NCBI GenBank assembly: GCA_027484575.1
Contig: JAIXSQ010000011.1
Location: 1 to 64,000 of the forward strand
Origin: Comamonadaceae bacterium
Lineage (GTDB): Bacteria; Pseudomonadota; Gammaproteobacteria; Burkholderiales; Burkholderiaceae_C
Reading direction: 5' to 3'
Length of the DNA: 64,000 nt
Part shown: piece after piece, positions 19,839 through 28,781 of the stretch
Position numbering within the stretch: position 1 is the first letter of the stretch
How the letters are laid out: each line of letters starts with the position of its first letter
Translations under genes and position numbers: made by a program
Notes under the pieces: model-generated
Told to the model about the DNA's origin: nothing
Database searches by the model: none
Seen by the model: only the letters and a program-made list of their open reading frames with translations

Positions 19839-20504
19839 ATGGACCAGCCGCAACCGCGGTTCCATGTGGTACTGCAGGGACGCCGGGTCGGCCCGTACGA
19901 CCGGCGCACGATCATCGGCATGCGCATCCGCAAGGCGCTCGCCAGCACCGACGTGCTGGTCGATGCGCAGGGCGTGGAGCTGACCGTGGCCGACCTGATC
20001 GGCCGCCGGCCGCCCAAGCCCTTCGAGCCCACCCGCACCGGCAACTTCTCGGTGGTCCAGGCCACGCTCACCGGCAGCCTGGTGGCGGTGCGGGGCAGGG
20101 GCCTGCCCATCCCCGCCTTCAAGGGCGAACTCGAGGTGCGGGCGCAGACCGACGTGCTGCGCATCGCCGGGCGCTTCCGCCGTGGCTTGGGCTGGCGCGA
20201 CGACCGCGTCAAGATTCCGCTGCAGGACATCGTGCATGCGCGCGTGCGCGGCAGCGAGGTCGACCTGGGCCTGCGCAGCGCGCCGGGCGCCCCCTTGCAG
20301 CAGCTCGTGCTGGAGCTGTTCACGCCCGAGTCGGCGGGCGAGCTGGTCGAGCACCTGGCGTACGCCACGCCGTACCCGCCGGGCCAGACGCCGCCGGCCG
20401 CCACGCTGGGCACCGCGCTGCAGGGCCTGTGGATCGCCATGGCCACCAGCACGCTGGTGCTGGTGGCGGTCTTCACGGTGCTGCTGGTGCGCCGCTGGCA
20501 CTGA
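19839..20504 (+). CDS. Uncharacterised protein with C-terminal membrane tail
   Basis: A 221-residue protein I do not recognise. The N-terminus RFHVVLQGRRVGPYDRRTIIGMRI resembles a GYF_2-like peptide-binding module (query-GPY pattern). A middle region (~65-160) of alternating charged and hydrophobic strands could be a small beta domain. A single hydrophobic helix at ~195-216 (GLWIAMATSTLVLVAVFTVL) ends in RRWH. The topology suggests a tail-anchored inner-membrane protein with its domains in the cytoplasm. It is monocistronic and followed by a terminator shared with efp. Confidence 0.7.
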   Translation: MDQPQPRFHVVLQGRRVGPYDRRTIIGMRIRKALASTDVLVDAQGVELTVADLIGRRPPKPFEPTRTGNFSVVQATLTGSLVAVRGRGLPIPAFKGELEVRAQTDVLRIAGRFRRGLGWRDDRVKIPLQDIVHARVRGSEVDLGLRSAPGAPLQQLVLELFTPESAGELVEHLAYATPYPPGQTPPAATLGTALQGLWIAMATSTLVLVAVFTVLLVRRWH

Positions 20505-20524
20505 GCCCGGCACCGCCTTCCCAT

Positions 20525-20549
20525 GAAAAAAGGCTCCTTGCGGAGCCTT
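20525..20549 (-). terminator. Intrinsic terminator of efp
   Basis: On the minus strand AAGGCTCC-GCAA-GGAGCCTT is followed by a T-run (TTTTTT), 22 bases past the efp stop. It is a textbook intrinsic terminator for efp and may also trim the convergent transcript from the plus strand. Confidence 0.85.
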
Positions 20550-20570
20550 GCTGCGGACCGGGGCGTGGCC

Positions 20571-21125
20571 TCAGACGCGGCGGCGGTACTCGCCGGTGCG
20601 GGTGTCGATCTCGACCTTGTCGCCCTGCGCCACGAAGATCGGCACGCCGATCTCGAAGCCGGTGGCGATCTTGGCGGGCTTGAGCACCTTGCCCGAGGTG
20701 TCGCCCTTGACGGCCGGCTCGGTCCAGGTGATCTCGCGCTCGACGCTGGTGGGCAGTTCGACCGAGATGGCCTTGCCGTCGTAGAACACCACTTCGGCGG
20801 ACATGCCGTCCTCGAGGTAGTTCAGGGCGTCGCCCATGTTCTCGGCCTCGACCTCGTACTGGTTGTATTCGGTGTCCATCCAGACGTACATCGGGTCGGC
20901 GAAGTAGGAGTAGGTGCACTCCCGCTTCTCCAGCACGATCTGGTCCATCTTGTCGTCGGCCTTGAAGACGACTTCGGTGCCCTGGTTGGACAGCAGGCTC
21001 TTGAGCTTCATGCGCACGGTGGCGGCGTTGCGGCCACCGCGGGCGTATTCGGTCTTGAGCACGACCCACGGGGCGCCGCTGTGCATGATCACGTTGCCGG
21101 CGCGGATTTCTTGAGCGATTTTCAT
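20571..21125 (-). CDS. efp: Translation elongation factor P, arginine-rhamnosylated type
   Basis: A 184-residue factor that relieves ribosome stalling at polyproline. The three-barrel fold is evident, beginning [20 protein letters not shown]. The loop that carries the modified residue reads [12 protein letters not shown] with Arg at exactly position 32, the residue rhamnosylated by EarP, instead of the lysine used in the EpmA and deoxyhypusine-like routes. The modifying enzyme EarP is encoded 2.4 kb away on the same strand. A TAAAAT -10-like element at 21231-21236 (minus strand) is a plausible promoter. Confidence 0.97.
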   Translation of the reverse strand: MKIAQEIRAGNVIMHSGAPWVVLKTEYARGGRNAATVRMKLKSLLSNQGTEVVFKADDKMDQIVLEKRECTYSYFADPMYVWMDTEYNQYEVEAENMGDALNYLEDGMSAEVVFYDGKAISVELPTSVEREITWTEPAVKGDTSGKVLKPAKIATGFEIGVPIFVAQGDKVEIDTRTGEYRRRV

Positions 21126-21236
21126 GTGGCTGGAGCGAGTGTCGGTGCCGCGTGGTGCCGGCGCAGTGCGGGCGGGCGGCGAGGGGTGCGCGGCGGGTCC
21201 CGGGACGGGGCTGCCTGCGCAAAGCCTCGGATTTTA

Positions 21237-21280
21237 CCCTGAACGGCCCGGGGCTCTCCCGGTTCAGGTCCCGTTCAGGG
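21237..21280. promoter_or_regulatory. Cluster of TTCAGG half-sites between efp and eptA
   Basis: Two direct GTTCAGG copies (21262-21268 and 21273-21279) stand exactly 11 bases apart, giving TTCAG-N6-TTCAG. A third inverted copy makes a perfect 10-bp inverted repeat: CCCTGAACGG (21237-21246) against CCGTTCAGGG (21271-21280). The 11-base tandem spacing is typical of OmpR-family response regulators of the PmrA/QseB type, known to control eptA genes. The final copy is 21 bases before the eptA start. Confidence 0.45.
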
Positions 21281-21300
21281 GCGGTGGCGAGACTCGGCGG

Positions 21301-22911
21301 ATGCGACTGCGACGGCCCGAACTGGACACCGAAACCCTCGTGCTGCTGGTGGCGGTCTACCTGCTGGCCGCCTGCAACCTGCCGTTCTGGCGCGCCGCGC
21401 TGGCCGGCCGCGACCTCGCCGCCCCCGGCACCTGGGCGCTGGGCGTGGGCATGTTCGTGGCCTTCGGCGCCTTCTACGTGGCCGTCGCCGGCCTGCTGGC
21501 CACCCGCCGGACCGTGCGGCCGCTGCTCGCGGTGCTGATCCTGGTGGCGGCCGCCATCTCGTACTACGCCGGCCGCTACGCGGTGTTCTTCAACCGCGAG
21601 ATGCTGCGCAACGTCCTGGCCACCAACTGGAGCGAGGCGCGCGAGCTGCTGGGCATCGCCTGGGTGCTGCACATGACGCTGTTCGGCCTGCTGCCGGCGG
21701 CGCTGCTGTGGTGGCCGCGGCTGCGCCAGCGGCCGCTGCACCGGGCCCTGCTGGTGCGTGCGGCCTGGGTCATGGGGGCGCTGGCACTGGCGGTCGGGTC
21801 CCTGCTGCCGGTGTTCAGCGACTTCGCCTCGCTGATGCGCAACCAGCGCGAGATCCGCCACCTGATCACGCCGGGCAACGCGCTGGCGGCCGCCGCCGCG
21901 CACCTGTGGGGCCGCCAGGGCCGGCCCGCCGTGCTGCACCCCGTCGGCGAGGACGCCCGCCTGGCAGCCACCGGCCGCCCGCGCCTGCTGGTCGTGGTGG
22001 TCGGCGAGACCGCGCGGGCCCAGAACTTCTCGCTCAACGGCTACGGCCGCGACACCAATCCCGAGCTCGCGCGCCGGCAGGTGGTCAACTTCCCCGACGT
22101 GACGGCCTGCGGCACGTCCACCGAGGTGTCGCTGCCCTGCATGTTCTCGCAGGTCGGCCGGCGCGACTACGACGAGGACCGCATCCTGTCGCAGGAGTCG
22201 CTGCTGCACGTGCTGGCGCGCGCCGGCGTGCAGGTGCTGTGGCGCGACAACCAGTCGGGCTGCAAGGGCGTGTGCGCCGGCCTGCCCACGCAGGACCTGC
22301 CCAGCACGCTGGGCGCGGCGCATTGTCCCGGCGGCGCGTGCTTCGACGAGCAGCTGCTCGAGGGTCTGGACGCCGTCGCGGCGCAGGCCCCCGGCAGCCT
22401 GGTGGTCGTGCTGCACCAGCTGGGCAGCCACGGGCCGTCGTACTTCCGCCGCTACCCGCCCGCGTTCCGGCGCTACACCCCGGCCTGCGAATCCGACGAC
22501 CTGCACCGCTGCAGCCAGGCCGAGATCGTGAACGCCTACGACAACACCCTGCTGTACACCGACCACGTGCTGGGCCGCGTGATCGACTGGCTGCAGGGCC
22601 GGCAGCAGCGCTTCGACACCGCGATGCTGTACGTCTCCGACCACGGCGAGTCGCTGGGCGAGAACGGCCTGTACCTGCACGGCGTGCCCTGGTCCATCGC
22701 CCCGGCGGTGCAGACCAAGGTGCCCATGGTCGCGTGGTTCTCCCAGGGCTGGACCGCCTCGACCGGGCTCGACCTGGGCTGCCTGCGGCAGCGGGCGGCG
22801 CAGCCGGCCAGCCACGACCACCTGTTCCACTCGGTGCTCGGCGCGCTGGACGTGCGCACCCGCGCCTACGACCCGGCCTGGGACCTGCTGCGCCCCTGTC
22901 GCCCGCGATGA
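21301..22911 (+). CDS. eptA: Phosphoethanolamine transferase, EptA family
   Basis: A 536-residue inner-membrane enzyme that moves phosphoethanolamine from phosphatidylethanolamine to lipid A or core sugars. The N-terminal part has five hydrophobic segments up to ~residue 180. The periplasmic sulfatase-like catalytic domain has VVVVGETARAQNFSLNGYGRDTNP, the nucleophile region CGTSTEVSLPCMFS (Thr272/274), YVSDHGESLGENGLYLHG and several cysteines that would form disulfides. The family changes envelope charge and peptide sensitivity. The gene ends in ATGA with the PAP2 gene, and a response-regulator-like repeat cluster lies in front. Confidence 0.93.
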   Translation: MRLRRPELDTETLVLLVAVYLLAACNLPFWRAALAGRDLAAPGTWALGVGMFVAFGAFYVAVAGLLATRRTVRPLLAVLILVAAAISYYAGRYAVFFNREMLRNVLATNWSEARELLGIAWVLHMTLFGLLPAALLWWPRLRQRPLHRALLVRAAWVMGALALAVGSLLPVFSDFASLMRNQREIRHLITPGNALAAAAAHLWGRQGRPAVLHPVGEDARLAATGRPRLLVVVVGETARAQNFSLNGYGRDTNPELARRQVVNFPDVTACGTSTEVSLPCMFSQVGRRDYDEDRILSQESLLHVLARAGVQVLWRDNQSGCKGVCAGLPTQDLPSTLGAAHCPGGACFDEQLLEGLDAVAAQAPGSLVVVLHQLGSHGPSYFRRYPPAFRRYTPACESDDLHRCSQAEIVNAYDNTLLYTDHVLGRVIDWLQGRQQRFDTAMLYVSDHGESLGENGLYLHGVPWSIAPAVQTKVPMVAWFSQGWTASTGLDLGCLRQRAAQPASHDHLFHSVLGALDVRTRAYDPAWDLLRPCRPR

Positions 22912-23606
22912 CCGCCCCCATCCCCCGTGCCCTCGTGGCCTTGCTGCTCCCCCTGGCGTTGGTGCTGGCCTGGGACCTCGCCGGCCTCGACCTCTGGCTG
23001 GCCGGCCTGGCCGGCGGCGCGGCCGGCTTTCCCTGGCGGGACGCGGCGGCGCTCACGGCGGTCCTGCACAACGGGGGCAAGTTGCTGTCCTGGGCGGTGG
23101 CGGTCTGGCTCTTCGTCGGCCTGCGCTGGCCCATGGGCGTGCTGCGCCGGCTGCCGCAACGCCGGCGCGCGTGGCTGGCCGTCGTCGTGCTGGGCGCGCT
23201 GCTGCTGGTCACGCTGGCCAAGCACGGCAGCCGCACCAGCTGCCCCTGGGACCTGCAGGCCTTCGGCGGCCACGTCCCCTGGGTGTCGCACTGGGCCTGG
23301 GGCGTGGCCGACGGCGGCCCGGGCCACTGCTTTCCCGCCGGCCATGCCTCGGCCGGTTTCGCGTGGCTGGCCGGCTGGTTCGCCTGGCGCGACATCGACC
23401 GCCGCGTCGCGTGGCGCTGGCTGCTGCTGGCCCTGTCCGCCGGCCTGGTCCTCGGCCTGGGGCAGCAGTGGCGTGGCGCCCATTTCGCCAGCCACACCCT
23501 GTGGACGGCTTGGCTGTGCTGGGCCTTCGCCTGGTCCGCCCAATGGCTGCTGCGGCCCGGGCTGCCGTTCAGCCCGCCTGCACGAAGGCCAGGAGCCGGC
23601 TGGTGA
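22908..23606 (+). CDS. PAP2-family membrane phosphatase
   Basis: A 232-residue integral membrane phosphatase with five to six helices. The three PAP2 motifs are visible: KHGSRTSCPWDL, CFPAGHASAGFA (PSGH-like with Ala) and QWRGAHFASHTLWTAW with the catalytic His. Members act on lipid pyrophosphates, including LpxE/LpxT-type lipid A enzymes and undecaprenyl pyrophosphate phosphatases. Start coupling with eptA suggests a joint role in lipid A phosphate remodelling (inference). Its last 38 bases overlap the convergent earP gene. Confidence 0.88.
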   Translation: MTAPIPRALVALLLPLALVLAWDLAGLDLWLAGLAGGAAGFPWRDAAALTAVLHNGGKLLSWAVAVWLFVGLRWPMGVLRRLPQRRRAWLAVVVLGALLLVTLAKHGSRTSCPWDLQAFGGHVPWVSHWAWGVADGGPGHCFPAGHASAGFAWLAGWFAWRDIDRRVAWRWLLLALSAGLVLGLGQQWRGAHFASHTLWTAWLCWAFAWSAQWLLRPGLPFSPPARRPGAGW

Positions 23607-24615
23607 GGTCGGCCGCGGCGGCTAGCCGTTGGCACCCGGGCTGCAGCACGCGACCCCAGCCGTCGAGGTCCAAGGGCCCCGGCGCCGCATCCCCGCCGAC
23701 CCAGCAGCGGTGCCAGGCCCGCAGGTCCGCGGGCGCGCCCAGCACGTCCAGGAAGGCGTCGAGCTTCGCCCAGTGCGCGCCGTCCTCCTGCGGATAGACG
23801 TGCCACAGCAGCGGCGCACCCGCCCACAGCGCGCGCACGACCGAGTCCTCGCCCCGCACGCAGTTCAGCTCGCAGGACCACAGCAGCCGGTCGAATTGCT
23901 GCTGCGCCAGCAGGGGCAGGAAGTCGATCGCGAGCCGGCCCGCGTCGCCGCCGGCGGCCTGCCAGTGCCGCACGGCCGCGTCGGCCCGCCCGGCCGTGAC
24001 CAGCAGCCGCGTCGGCCGTGGGTCGGCCGCCAGGGCGTGCAGCAGCGCCGGCAGGCCCGGCGGCTCGTAGCAGAACAGGCTCACCAGCCGCTCGCCGCCC
24101 CAGGCGATGCCCTGGGCGGCCAGCCAGGCCTCGCGGTCGAACACCGCGCGCGCCTCCAGCAGGCCGGGCTCGCGCAGCAGCCCGCCGGTGGCGGGGGTGA
24201 AGCCGGGATAGAAGAAGCGCTTGGCCAGCCCGCGCGCGGGCCCGCTCATCACCGGCGAGGGCAGGGCATGGCAGCGCTCCACCCAGGGTTCGGCCGAGAG
24301 GTACTCGAGGTTGATCCAGGCCGGGGCGCGTCCGCGGGCCTGCGCCGCGCGCGCGATCGCGGCTTCGTACGGCGCATCCAGGGCGCAGCCGAAAGCCTCG
24401 ACCACCACGTCTCCGGGCTCGGTGTCCACCGGCGCGTCCCAGGCGTGCACCTCGACGTTCGCGCAGCCCCGGGGCGCCATCCAGTCCAGCATGGACGTGT
24501 CGTCGGCCCACAGCCGCACCTGCTCGCCCCGGCCGGCCAGGTCGGCCGCCAGCCGCCAGCACACGCCCAGGTCGCCGTGGTTGTCGATCACCCTGCAGAA
24601 GATGTCCCAGCGCAT
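23569..24615 (-). CDS. earP: EF-P arginine-32 rhamnosyltransferase EarP
   Basis: A 348-residue GT-B glycosyltransferase that puts rhamnose from dTDP-L-rhamnose on Arg32 of EF-P. The N-terminus MRWDIFCRVIDNHGDLGVCWRLAADLA is the EarP signature, including the catalytic Asp of DNHGD. INLEYLSAE and the C-terminal nucleotide-sugar site ELNCVRGEDSVVRALWAGAPLLWHVYPQ(E)DGAH are also characteristic. ATG at 24615 is the sensible start; upstream codons lack support. efp lies downstream on the same strand but is separated by two opposite-strand genes. The dTDP-rhamnose genes are not in the window. Confidence 0.97.
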   Translation of the reverse strand: MRWDIFCRVIDNHGDLGVCWRLAADLAGRGEQVRLWADDTSMLDWMAPRGCANVEVHAWDAPVDTEPGDVVVEAFGCALDAPYEAAIARAAQARGRAPAWINLEYLSAEPWVERCHALPSPVMSGPARGLAKRFFYPGFTPATGGLLREPGLLEARAVFDREAWLAAQGIAWGGERLVSLFCYEPPGLPALLHALAADPRPTRLLVTAGRADAAVRHWQAAGGDAGRLAIDFLPLLAQQQFDRLLWSCELNCVRGEDSVVRALWAGAPLLWHVYPQEDGAHWAKLDAFLDVLGAPADLRAWHRCWVGGDAAPGPLDLDGWGRVLQPGCQRLAAAADLTSRLLAFVQAG

Positions 24616-24652
24616 GCGGCCGGGATAATACGGGGCCCATGACGTGCAGCCC

Positions 24653-26770
24653 ATGACCGCCGACCGCCCCGTGCATTCCGACGCGCTGCTGGCCGAGGTG
24701 GCCGCCTTGCCCCAGCTGCCGGGCGTCTACCGCTACTTCGACGCCGACGGCGGCGTGCTCTACGTCGGCAAGGCCCGCAACCTCAAGCGGCGCGTCGCCA
24801 GCTACTTCCAGAAGAACCACGGCGGCACCCGCATCGGCCACATGATCTCGCGCATCGCGCGCATGGAGACCACGGTGGTGCGCTCCGAGGCCGAGGCGCT
24901 GCTGCTGGAGAACAACCTCATCAAGGCGTTGAACCCCCGGTTCAACATCCTGTTCCGCGACGACAAGAGCTACCCCTACCTGAAGATCCACGGCGCGCCC
25001 GACAAGGCCGGCTTTGTCGCCGCCGCCGGACGCGAGCCCACCGCCGAGGACTTCCCGCGCGTGGCGTACTACCGCGGCGCGGTCGACCGGCGCCACCGCT
25101 ACTTCGGCCCGTACCCCAACGCCTGGGCGGTCAAGGAGTCGATCCAGCTGCTGCAGAAGGTGTTCCGCCTGCGCACCTGCGAGGACACCGTGTTCGCCAA
25201 CCGCACCCGGCCCTGCCTGCTGTACCAGATCAAGCGCTGCTCGGGACCCTGCGTGGGCCTGGTGGCCGCCGACGACTACCAGCACGACGTGCGCAATGCC
25301 GAGTCCTTCCTGCGCGGCGACACCCAGACGGTGCTGTCGCAGCTGGAGCGCCGCATGCTGGAGCATGCCGAGAAGCTCGAGTTCGAGCAGGCCGCCGAGC
25401 TGCGCAACCAGATGGGCGCCCTGTCGAAGGTGCTGCACCAGCAGTCGGTGGACACGGGCACCGACAAGGACGTGGACATCCTGGCGGTCCGGGTGCAGGG
25501 CGGCAAGGCCTGCGTGAACCTGGCCATGGTGCGCGGGGGCCGCCACCTGGGCGACCGGCCGTACTTCCCCACCCACGTCGAGGACGCCGCGGTGGTGCAG
25601 GACTTCGACGACGCGCAGGACGAGGCGCCGCGCCAGCCGGTCGAGGTGCAGGTGCTCGAAGCCTTCATCGCCCAGCACTACATCGGCGTGCCGGTCCCGC
25701 CGTCGCTGGTCACCAGCGTGCCCATCGACCGCGCCCTGGTCGAGGCGCTGTCCGAGCAGTCGGGCGTGCGCATCGGCGCCGTGCATGCGCCGCGCGAGCA
25801 GCGCCGCACCTGGCTGGAGATGGCCGAGAAGAACGCCGCTCTGCAGCTGGCGCGCCTGCTGGCCGAGGAGGGCTCCCAGCAGGCCCGCACCCGCGCGCTG
25901 GTCGAGGCGCTGGACCTGGCGCCCGACGACCTGGAGGCCTTCCGCATCGAGTGCTTCGACATCTCGCACACGGCCGGCGAGGCCACGCAGGCCTCGTGCG
26001 TGGTGTTCCAGGGCCACCGCATGGTCAATGCCGAGTACCGGCGCTACAACATCGACGGCATCACGCCGGGCGATGACTACGCGGCCATGCGGCAGGTGCT
26101 GCACCGGCGCTATGCCGGGCTGGCAGCGCAGGGGCGCGACGCGCCGGATGCCTCGCCGCCACCCGGCGCCGACCCCGATCTGGCCGATGCCGAGGAGGGC
26201 GCGGCCGACGGGGAACCCGTCGCCGTGCAGGAGATCGCAGCCGAGGTGCCGACCGGCGAGGGCGCCGAAGCGGCGGCCACGCCCGCGAAGAAGAAGCGGG
26301 CCAGCCGCGGCGGCGCGAGCCGGCTGCCCGACCTGGTGCTGGTCGACGGCGGCCGCGGCCAGGTGAGCATGGCGCGCGAGGTGTTCGCCGAGCTGGGGCT
26401 GGACCTGTCGGTGATCGTCGGGGTCGAGAAGGGCGAGGGCCGCCGGGTGGGGCTGGAGGAACTGGTGTTCGCCGACGGCCGCGACAAGGTGTACCTGGGC
26501 AAGGACTCGGCCGCGCTGATGCTGGTGGCCCAGATCCGCGACGAGGCGCACCGCTTCGCCATCACCGGCATGCGGGCCCGGCGCGCCAAGGTGCGCGTGG
26601 GCGGCAGCCGGCTCGAGGAGATCCCCGGCATCGGGGCCAAGAAGCGCGCGCGGCTGCTGCAGCGCTTCGGCGGCATCCGCGGCGTGGCGGCCGCGGGCGT
26701 CGATGACATCGCTGCGGTCGAAGGCATCGGCCGCGAACTCGCCGAGGAGATCTACCGTGCGTTGCATTAA
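24653..26770 (+). CDS. uvrC: UvrABC excinuclease subunit C
   Basis: A 705-residue nuclease that makes both incisions in nucleotide excision repair. In order: GIY-YIG domain ([27 protein letters not shown], with Glu in [13 protein letters not shown]), cysteines [13 protein letters not shown], the UVR motif [16 protein letters not shown], the RNase-H-like nuclease ([12 protein letters not shown] and VLVDGGRGQ), and a tandem helix-hairpin-helix tail. An insert of roughly 70 acidic/Ala/Lys residues (~495-560) splits the RNase-H-like domain. ATG at 24653 is preferred over an in-frame GTG at 24644. A GATAAT element at 24624 may be its -10. Confidence 0.97.
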   Translation: MTADRPVHSDALLAEVAALPQLPGVYRYFDADGGVLYVGKARNLKRRVASYFQKNHGGTRIGHMISRIARMETTVVRSEAEALLLENNLIKALNPRFNILFRDDKSYPYLKIHGAPDKAGFVAAAGREPTAEDFPRVAYYRGAVDRRHRYFGPYPNAWAVKESIQLLQKVFRLRTCEDTVFANRTRPCLLYQIKRCSGPCVGLVAADDYQHDVRNAESFLRGDTQTVLSQLERRMLEHAEKLEFEQAAELRNQMGALSKVLHQQSVDTGTDKDVDILAVRVQGGKACVNLAMVRGGRHLGDRPYFPTHVEDAAVVQDFDDAQDEAPRQPVEVQVLEAFIAQHYIGVPVPPSLVTSVPIDRALVEALSEQSGVRIGAVHAPREQRRTWLEMAEKNAALQLARLLAEEGSQQARTRALVEALDLAPDDLEAFRIECFDISHTAGEATQASCVVFQGHRMVNAEYRRYNIDGITPGDDYAAMRQVLHRRYAGLAAQGRDAPDASPPPGADPDLADAEEGAADGEPVAVQEIAAEVPTGEGAEAAATPAKKKRASRGGASRLPDLVLVDGGRGQVSMAREVFAELGLDLSVIVGVEKGEGRRVGLEELVFADGRDKVYLGKDSAALMLVAQIRDEAHRFAITGMRARRAKVRVGGSRLEEIPGIGAKKRARLLQRFGGIRGVAAAGVDDIAAVEGIGRELAEEIYRALH

Positions 26771-27254
26771 GTGGCTCACCGCCGCCTGGGCCGGCCTGCT
26801 GGCGGCCTGTGGCGTCCCGCCGTCCCCACCGCCCCCCGGCGGGGCGGTGCCCCCGCCACCGGCCTCGGTGGCCGGCACCGCACCGGCACCCGCGGTGCGG
26901 CCGGCCCCCGGCGCCGGCCCGGCACGCAACTGGACCGAGTACCGCCTGCGCGCTGCCCGGCGCATCGCCGCCGCCAGTGCCGCCGAGACCTTCGGCGGAC
27001 CGCTGCCCGACCCCCTGCAGTCCATCCCGGTGCTGCAGGTCCACCTCGACCGCGATGGCCAGGTCGCCCGCATCGAGGTGCTGCGCACCCCGCGCCAGTC
27101 GCCGCAGACCGTGCAGATGGCCATGCAGGCGATCCGGCGCGCCGCGCCGTTCGAGCCCCCGGTGCACCTGCCGCGGCCCTGGACGTTCGCCGAGACCTTC
27201 CTCTACAACGACGCGCTGAAGTTCCAGCTGCGCACCCTGGTCGAGTCCCCGTGA
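26757..27254 (+). CDS. Lipoprotein with TonB-C-like domain
   Basis: A 165-residue protein. I chose GTG at 26757 because GAGGAG precedes it by seven bases and it opens a lipoprotein signal ([18 protein letters not shown]). The start lies inside the uvrC end (14-base overlap). A Pro-rich linker follows, then a C-terminal segment [35 protein letters not shown] that resembles the TonB C-terminal fold. There is no TonB-type transmembrane anchor; the lipid would hold it. The function is unknown; a periplasmic structural or transport-linked role is possible. Confidence 0.7.
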   Translation: MRCIKWLTAAWAGLLAACGVPPSPPPPGGAVPPPPASVAGTAPAPAVRPAPGAGPARNWTEYRLRAARRIAAASAAETFGGPLPDPLQSIPVLQVHLDRDGQVARIEVLRTPRQSPQTVQMAMQAIRRAAPFEPPVHLPRPWTFAETFLYNDALKFQLRTLVESP

Positions 27255-27298
27255 CCGGGTGAACGGGGCGGGGTCGCGGCCGTGTGAGAATCGCGGCC

Positions 27299-27865
27299 AT
27301 GTTCTTCACCGTCCCGACGATCCTCACCTGGACGCGCATCGTCGCCATCCCGCTGATCGTCGGGGTGTTCTACCTGGGGCTGCCGCACGGCGTGCAGAAC
27401 CTGGTGGCCACCGTGATGTTCGTGGTGTTCGCCCTGACCGACTGGCTCGACGGCTGGCTGGCGCGGCGCCTGAACCAGACCTCGGCCTTCGGCGCCTTCC
27501 TCGACCCGGTGGCCGACAAGTTCCTGGTCTGCGCGTCGCTGCTGGTGCTGGTGCACCTGGGGCGGGCCGACGTGTTCGTCGCCCTCATCATCATCGGCCG
27601 CGAGATCGCCATCTCGGCCCTGCGCGAGTGGATGGCGCAGATCGGCGCCTCGCGCAGCGTGGCCGTGCACATGCTCGGCAAGGTCAAGACCACGGTGCAG
27701 ATGGTCGCCATCCCGTTCCTGCTGTTCGACGGCCCGCTGTTCGGCCTGGTCGACACCGGGCTGTGGGGCCGCTGGCTGATCTGGGGCGCCGCCATCCTGA
27801 CCGTCTGGTCGATGGTGTACTACCTGCGCAAGGCGCTGCCCGAGATCCGCAAGCGGGTCGCCTGA
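27299..27865 (+). CDS. pgsA: CDP-diacylglycerol-glycerol-3-phosphate 3-phosphatidyltransferase
   Basis: A 188-residue inner-membrane enzyme for the first step of phosphatidylglycerol synthesis. The CDP-alcohol phosphotransferase motif is complete: DWLDGWLARRLNQTSAFGAFLDPVADK (D-x2-DG-x2-AR-x8-G-x3-D-x3-D). Four to five membrane helices surround it. ATG at 27299 is preferred over GTG at 27284. It sits between uvrC and the EamA carrier; uvrC-pgsA adjacency is common in proteobacteria. Confidence 0.95.
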   Translation: MFFTVPTILTWTRIVAIPLIVGVFYLGLPHGVQNLVATVMFVVFALTDWLDGWLARRLNQTSAFGAFLDPVADKFLVCASLLVLVHLGRADVFVALIIIGREIAISALREWMAQIGASRSVAVHMLGKVKTTVQMVAIPFLLFDGPLFGLVDTGLWGRWLIWGAAILTVWSMVYYLRKALPEIRKRVA

Positions 27866-27866
27866 C

Positions 27867-28781
27867 GTGAGCGCCGCAGCTGCCTCCGCGCGCCACGACG
27901 CGCTGGTGCGGGCCATGCCCGGCGTGTTCGTGCTGATTTGGGCCACCGGCTTCATCGTCGCGCGCTACGGCATGCCGCATGCGCCGCCGATGACCTTCCT
28001 GGCGATGCGCTACGCGCTCTCGGTCGCCTGCTTCGTCGCCTGGGCCCTGGTGGTACGTGCGGCATGGCCGCGCGGCCGCGCGCAGTGGGGCCACCTGGCC
28101 GTGACCGGCGTGCTGATGCACGCGGGCTACCTGGGCGGGGTCTGGGCCGCGGTCAAGCTGGGCATGGGCGCCGGCCTGTCGGCGCTGCTGGTGGGCCTGC
28201 AGCCGGTGCTCACCGCGCTGTGGGTCTCGGGCCGGGGCGGCCAGGTGGCCGCGCGCCAGTGGGCCGGGCTGGGCCTGGGGCTGGTCGGCCTGCTGCTGGT
28301 GGTGTGGCAGAAGCTGGGCTACAGCGAGGTGCATCCCGACAACCTGGCCTGCGCCCTGGTGGCGCTGCTGTCCATCACGGCCGGCACGCTGTACCAGAAG
28401 CGTTTCGTCGCCCCCTGCGACGTGCGCACCGCCAATCTGGTGCAACTCACGGCGGCGTTCGCGGTGACGCTGCCGCTGGCGCTGCTGGAGGCCGAAGCCA
28501 CGCGCTGGACCACCGCCGCCGGCGGCCCCAACCTGGAGCTGGCCGGCGCCATGGCCTGGTCGGTGCTCGGCCTGACCCTGGGCGGCAGTTCGCTGCTCTA
28601 CCTGCTGATCCAGCGCGGGGCGGCCACCACGGTCACCAGCCTGATGTACCTGGTGCCGCCCACGACCTCGCTGATGGCCTGGGTGCTGTTCGGCGAGGCG
28701 ATCACGCCCCTGATCGTCGCCGGGGTCGCGCTCACCGCCGCGGGCGTGGCGCTGGTCGTGCGCCCGCCGAAGGCGCGCTGA
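27867..28781 (+). CDS. EamA/DMT-family transporter
   Basis: A 304-residue membrane protein with ten hydrophobic helices in two EamA repeats (GVFVLIWATGFIVARYG in the first; PPTTSLMAWVLFGEAITPLIVAGVALTAAGVALV closing the second). It starts at GTG 27867, one base after the pgsA stop, so it is probably co-translated. Members export amino acids, nucleosides or other metabolites; the substrate cannot be told. Its 3' end overlaps the convergent LysR gene by 50 bases. Confidence 0.85.
   Translation: MSAAAASARHDALVRAMPGVFVLIWATGFIVARYGMPHAPPMTFLAMRYALSVACFVAWALVVRAAWPRGRAQWGHLAVTGVLMHAGYLGGVWAAVKLGMGAGLSALLVGLQPVLTALWVSGRGGQVAARQWAGLGLGLVGLLLVVWQKLGYSEVHPDNLACALVALLSITAGTLYQKRFVAPCDVRTANLVQLTAAFAVTLPLALLEAEATRWTTAAGGPNLELAGAMAWSVLGLTLGGSSLLYLLIQRGAATTVTSLMYLVPPTTSLMAWVLFGEAITPLIVAGVALTAAGVALVVRPPKAR

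Noticed and set aside
21301..22911. Mobile colistin-resistance gene (mcr).
   Set aside because: The protein is a chromosomal EptA-family member with no insertion sequence or plasmid feature nearby and normal base composition for this genome.
22085..27124. An uninterrupted minus-strand frame of 1,679 codons opposite eptA, PAP2 and uvrC.
   Set aside because: Its composition is repetitive Arg/Gly/His/Ala, it lies antisense to clearly conserved genes, and such frames are expected at this GC content. Only the earP protein, in another frame, is real there.
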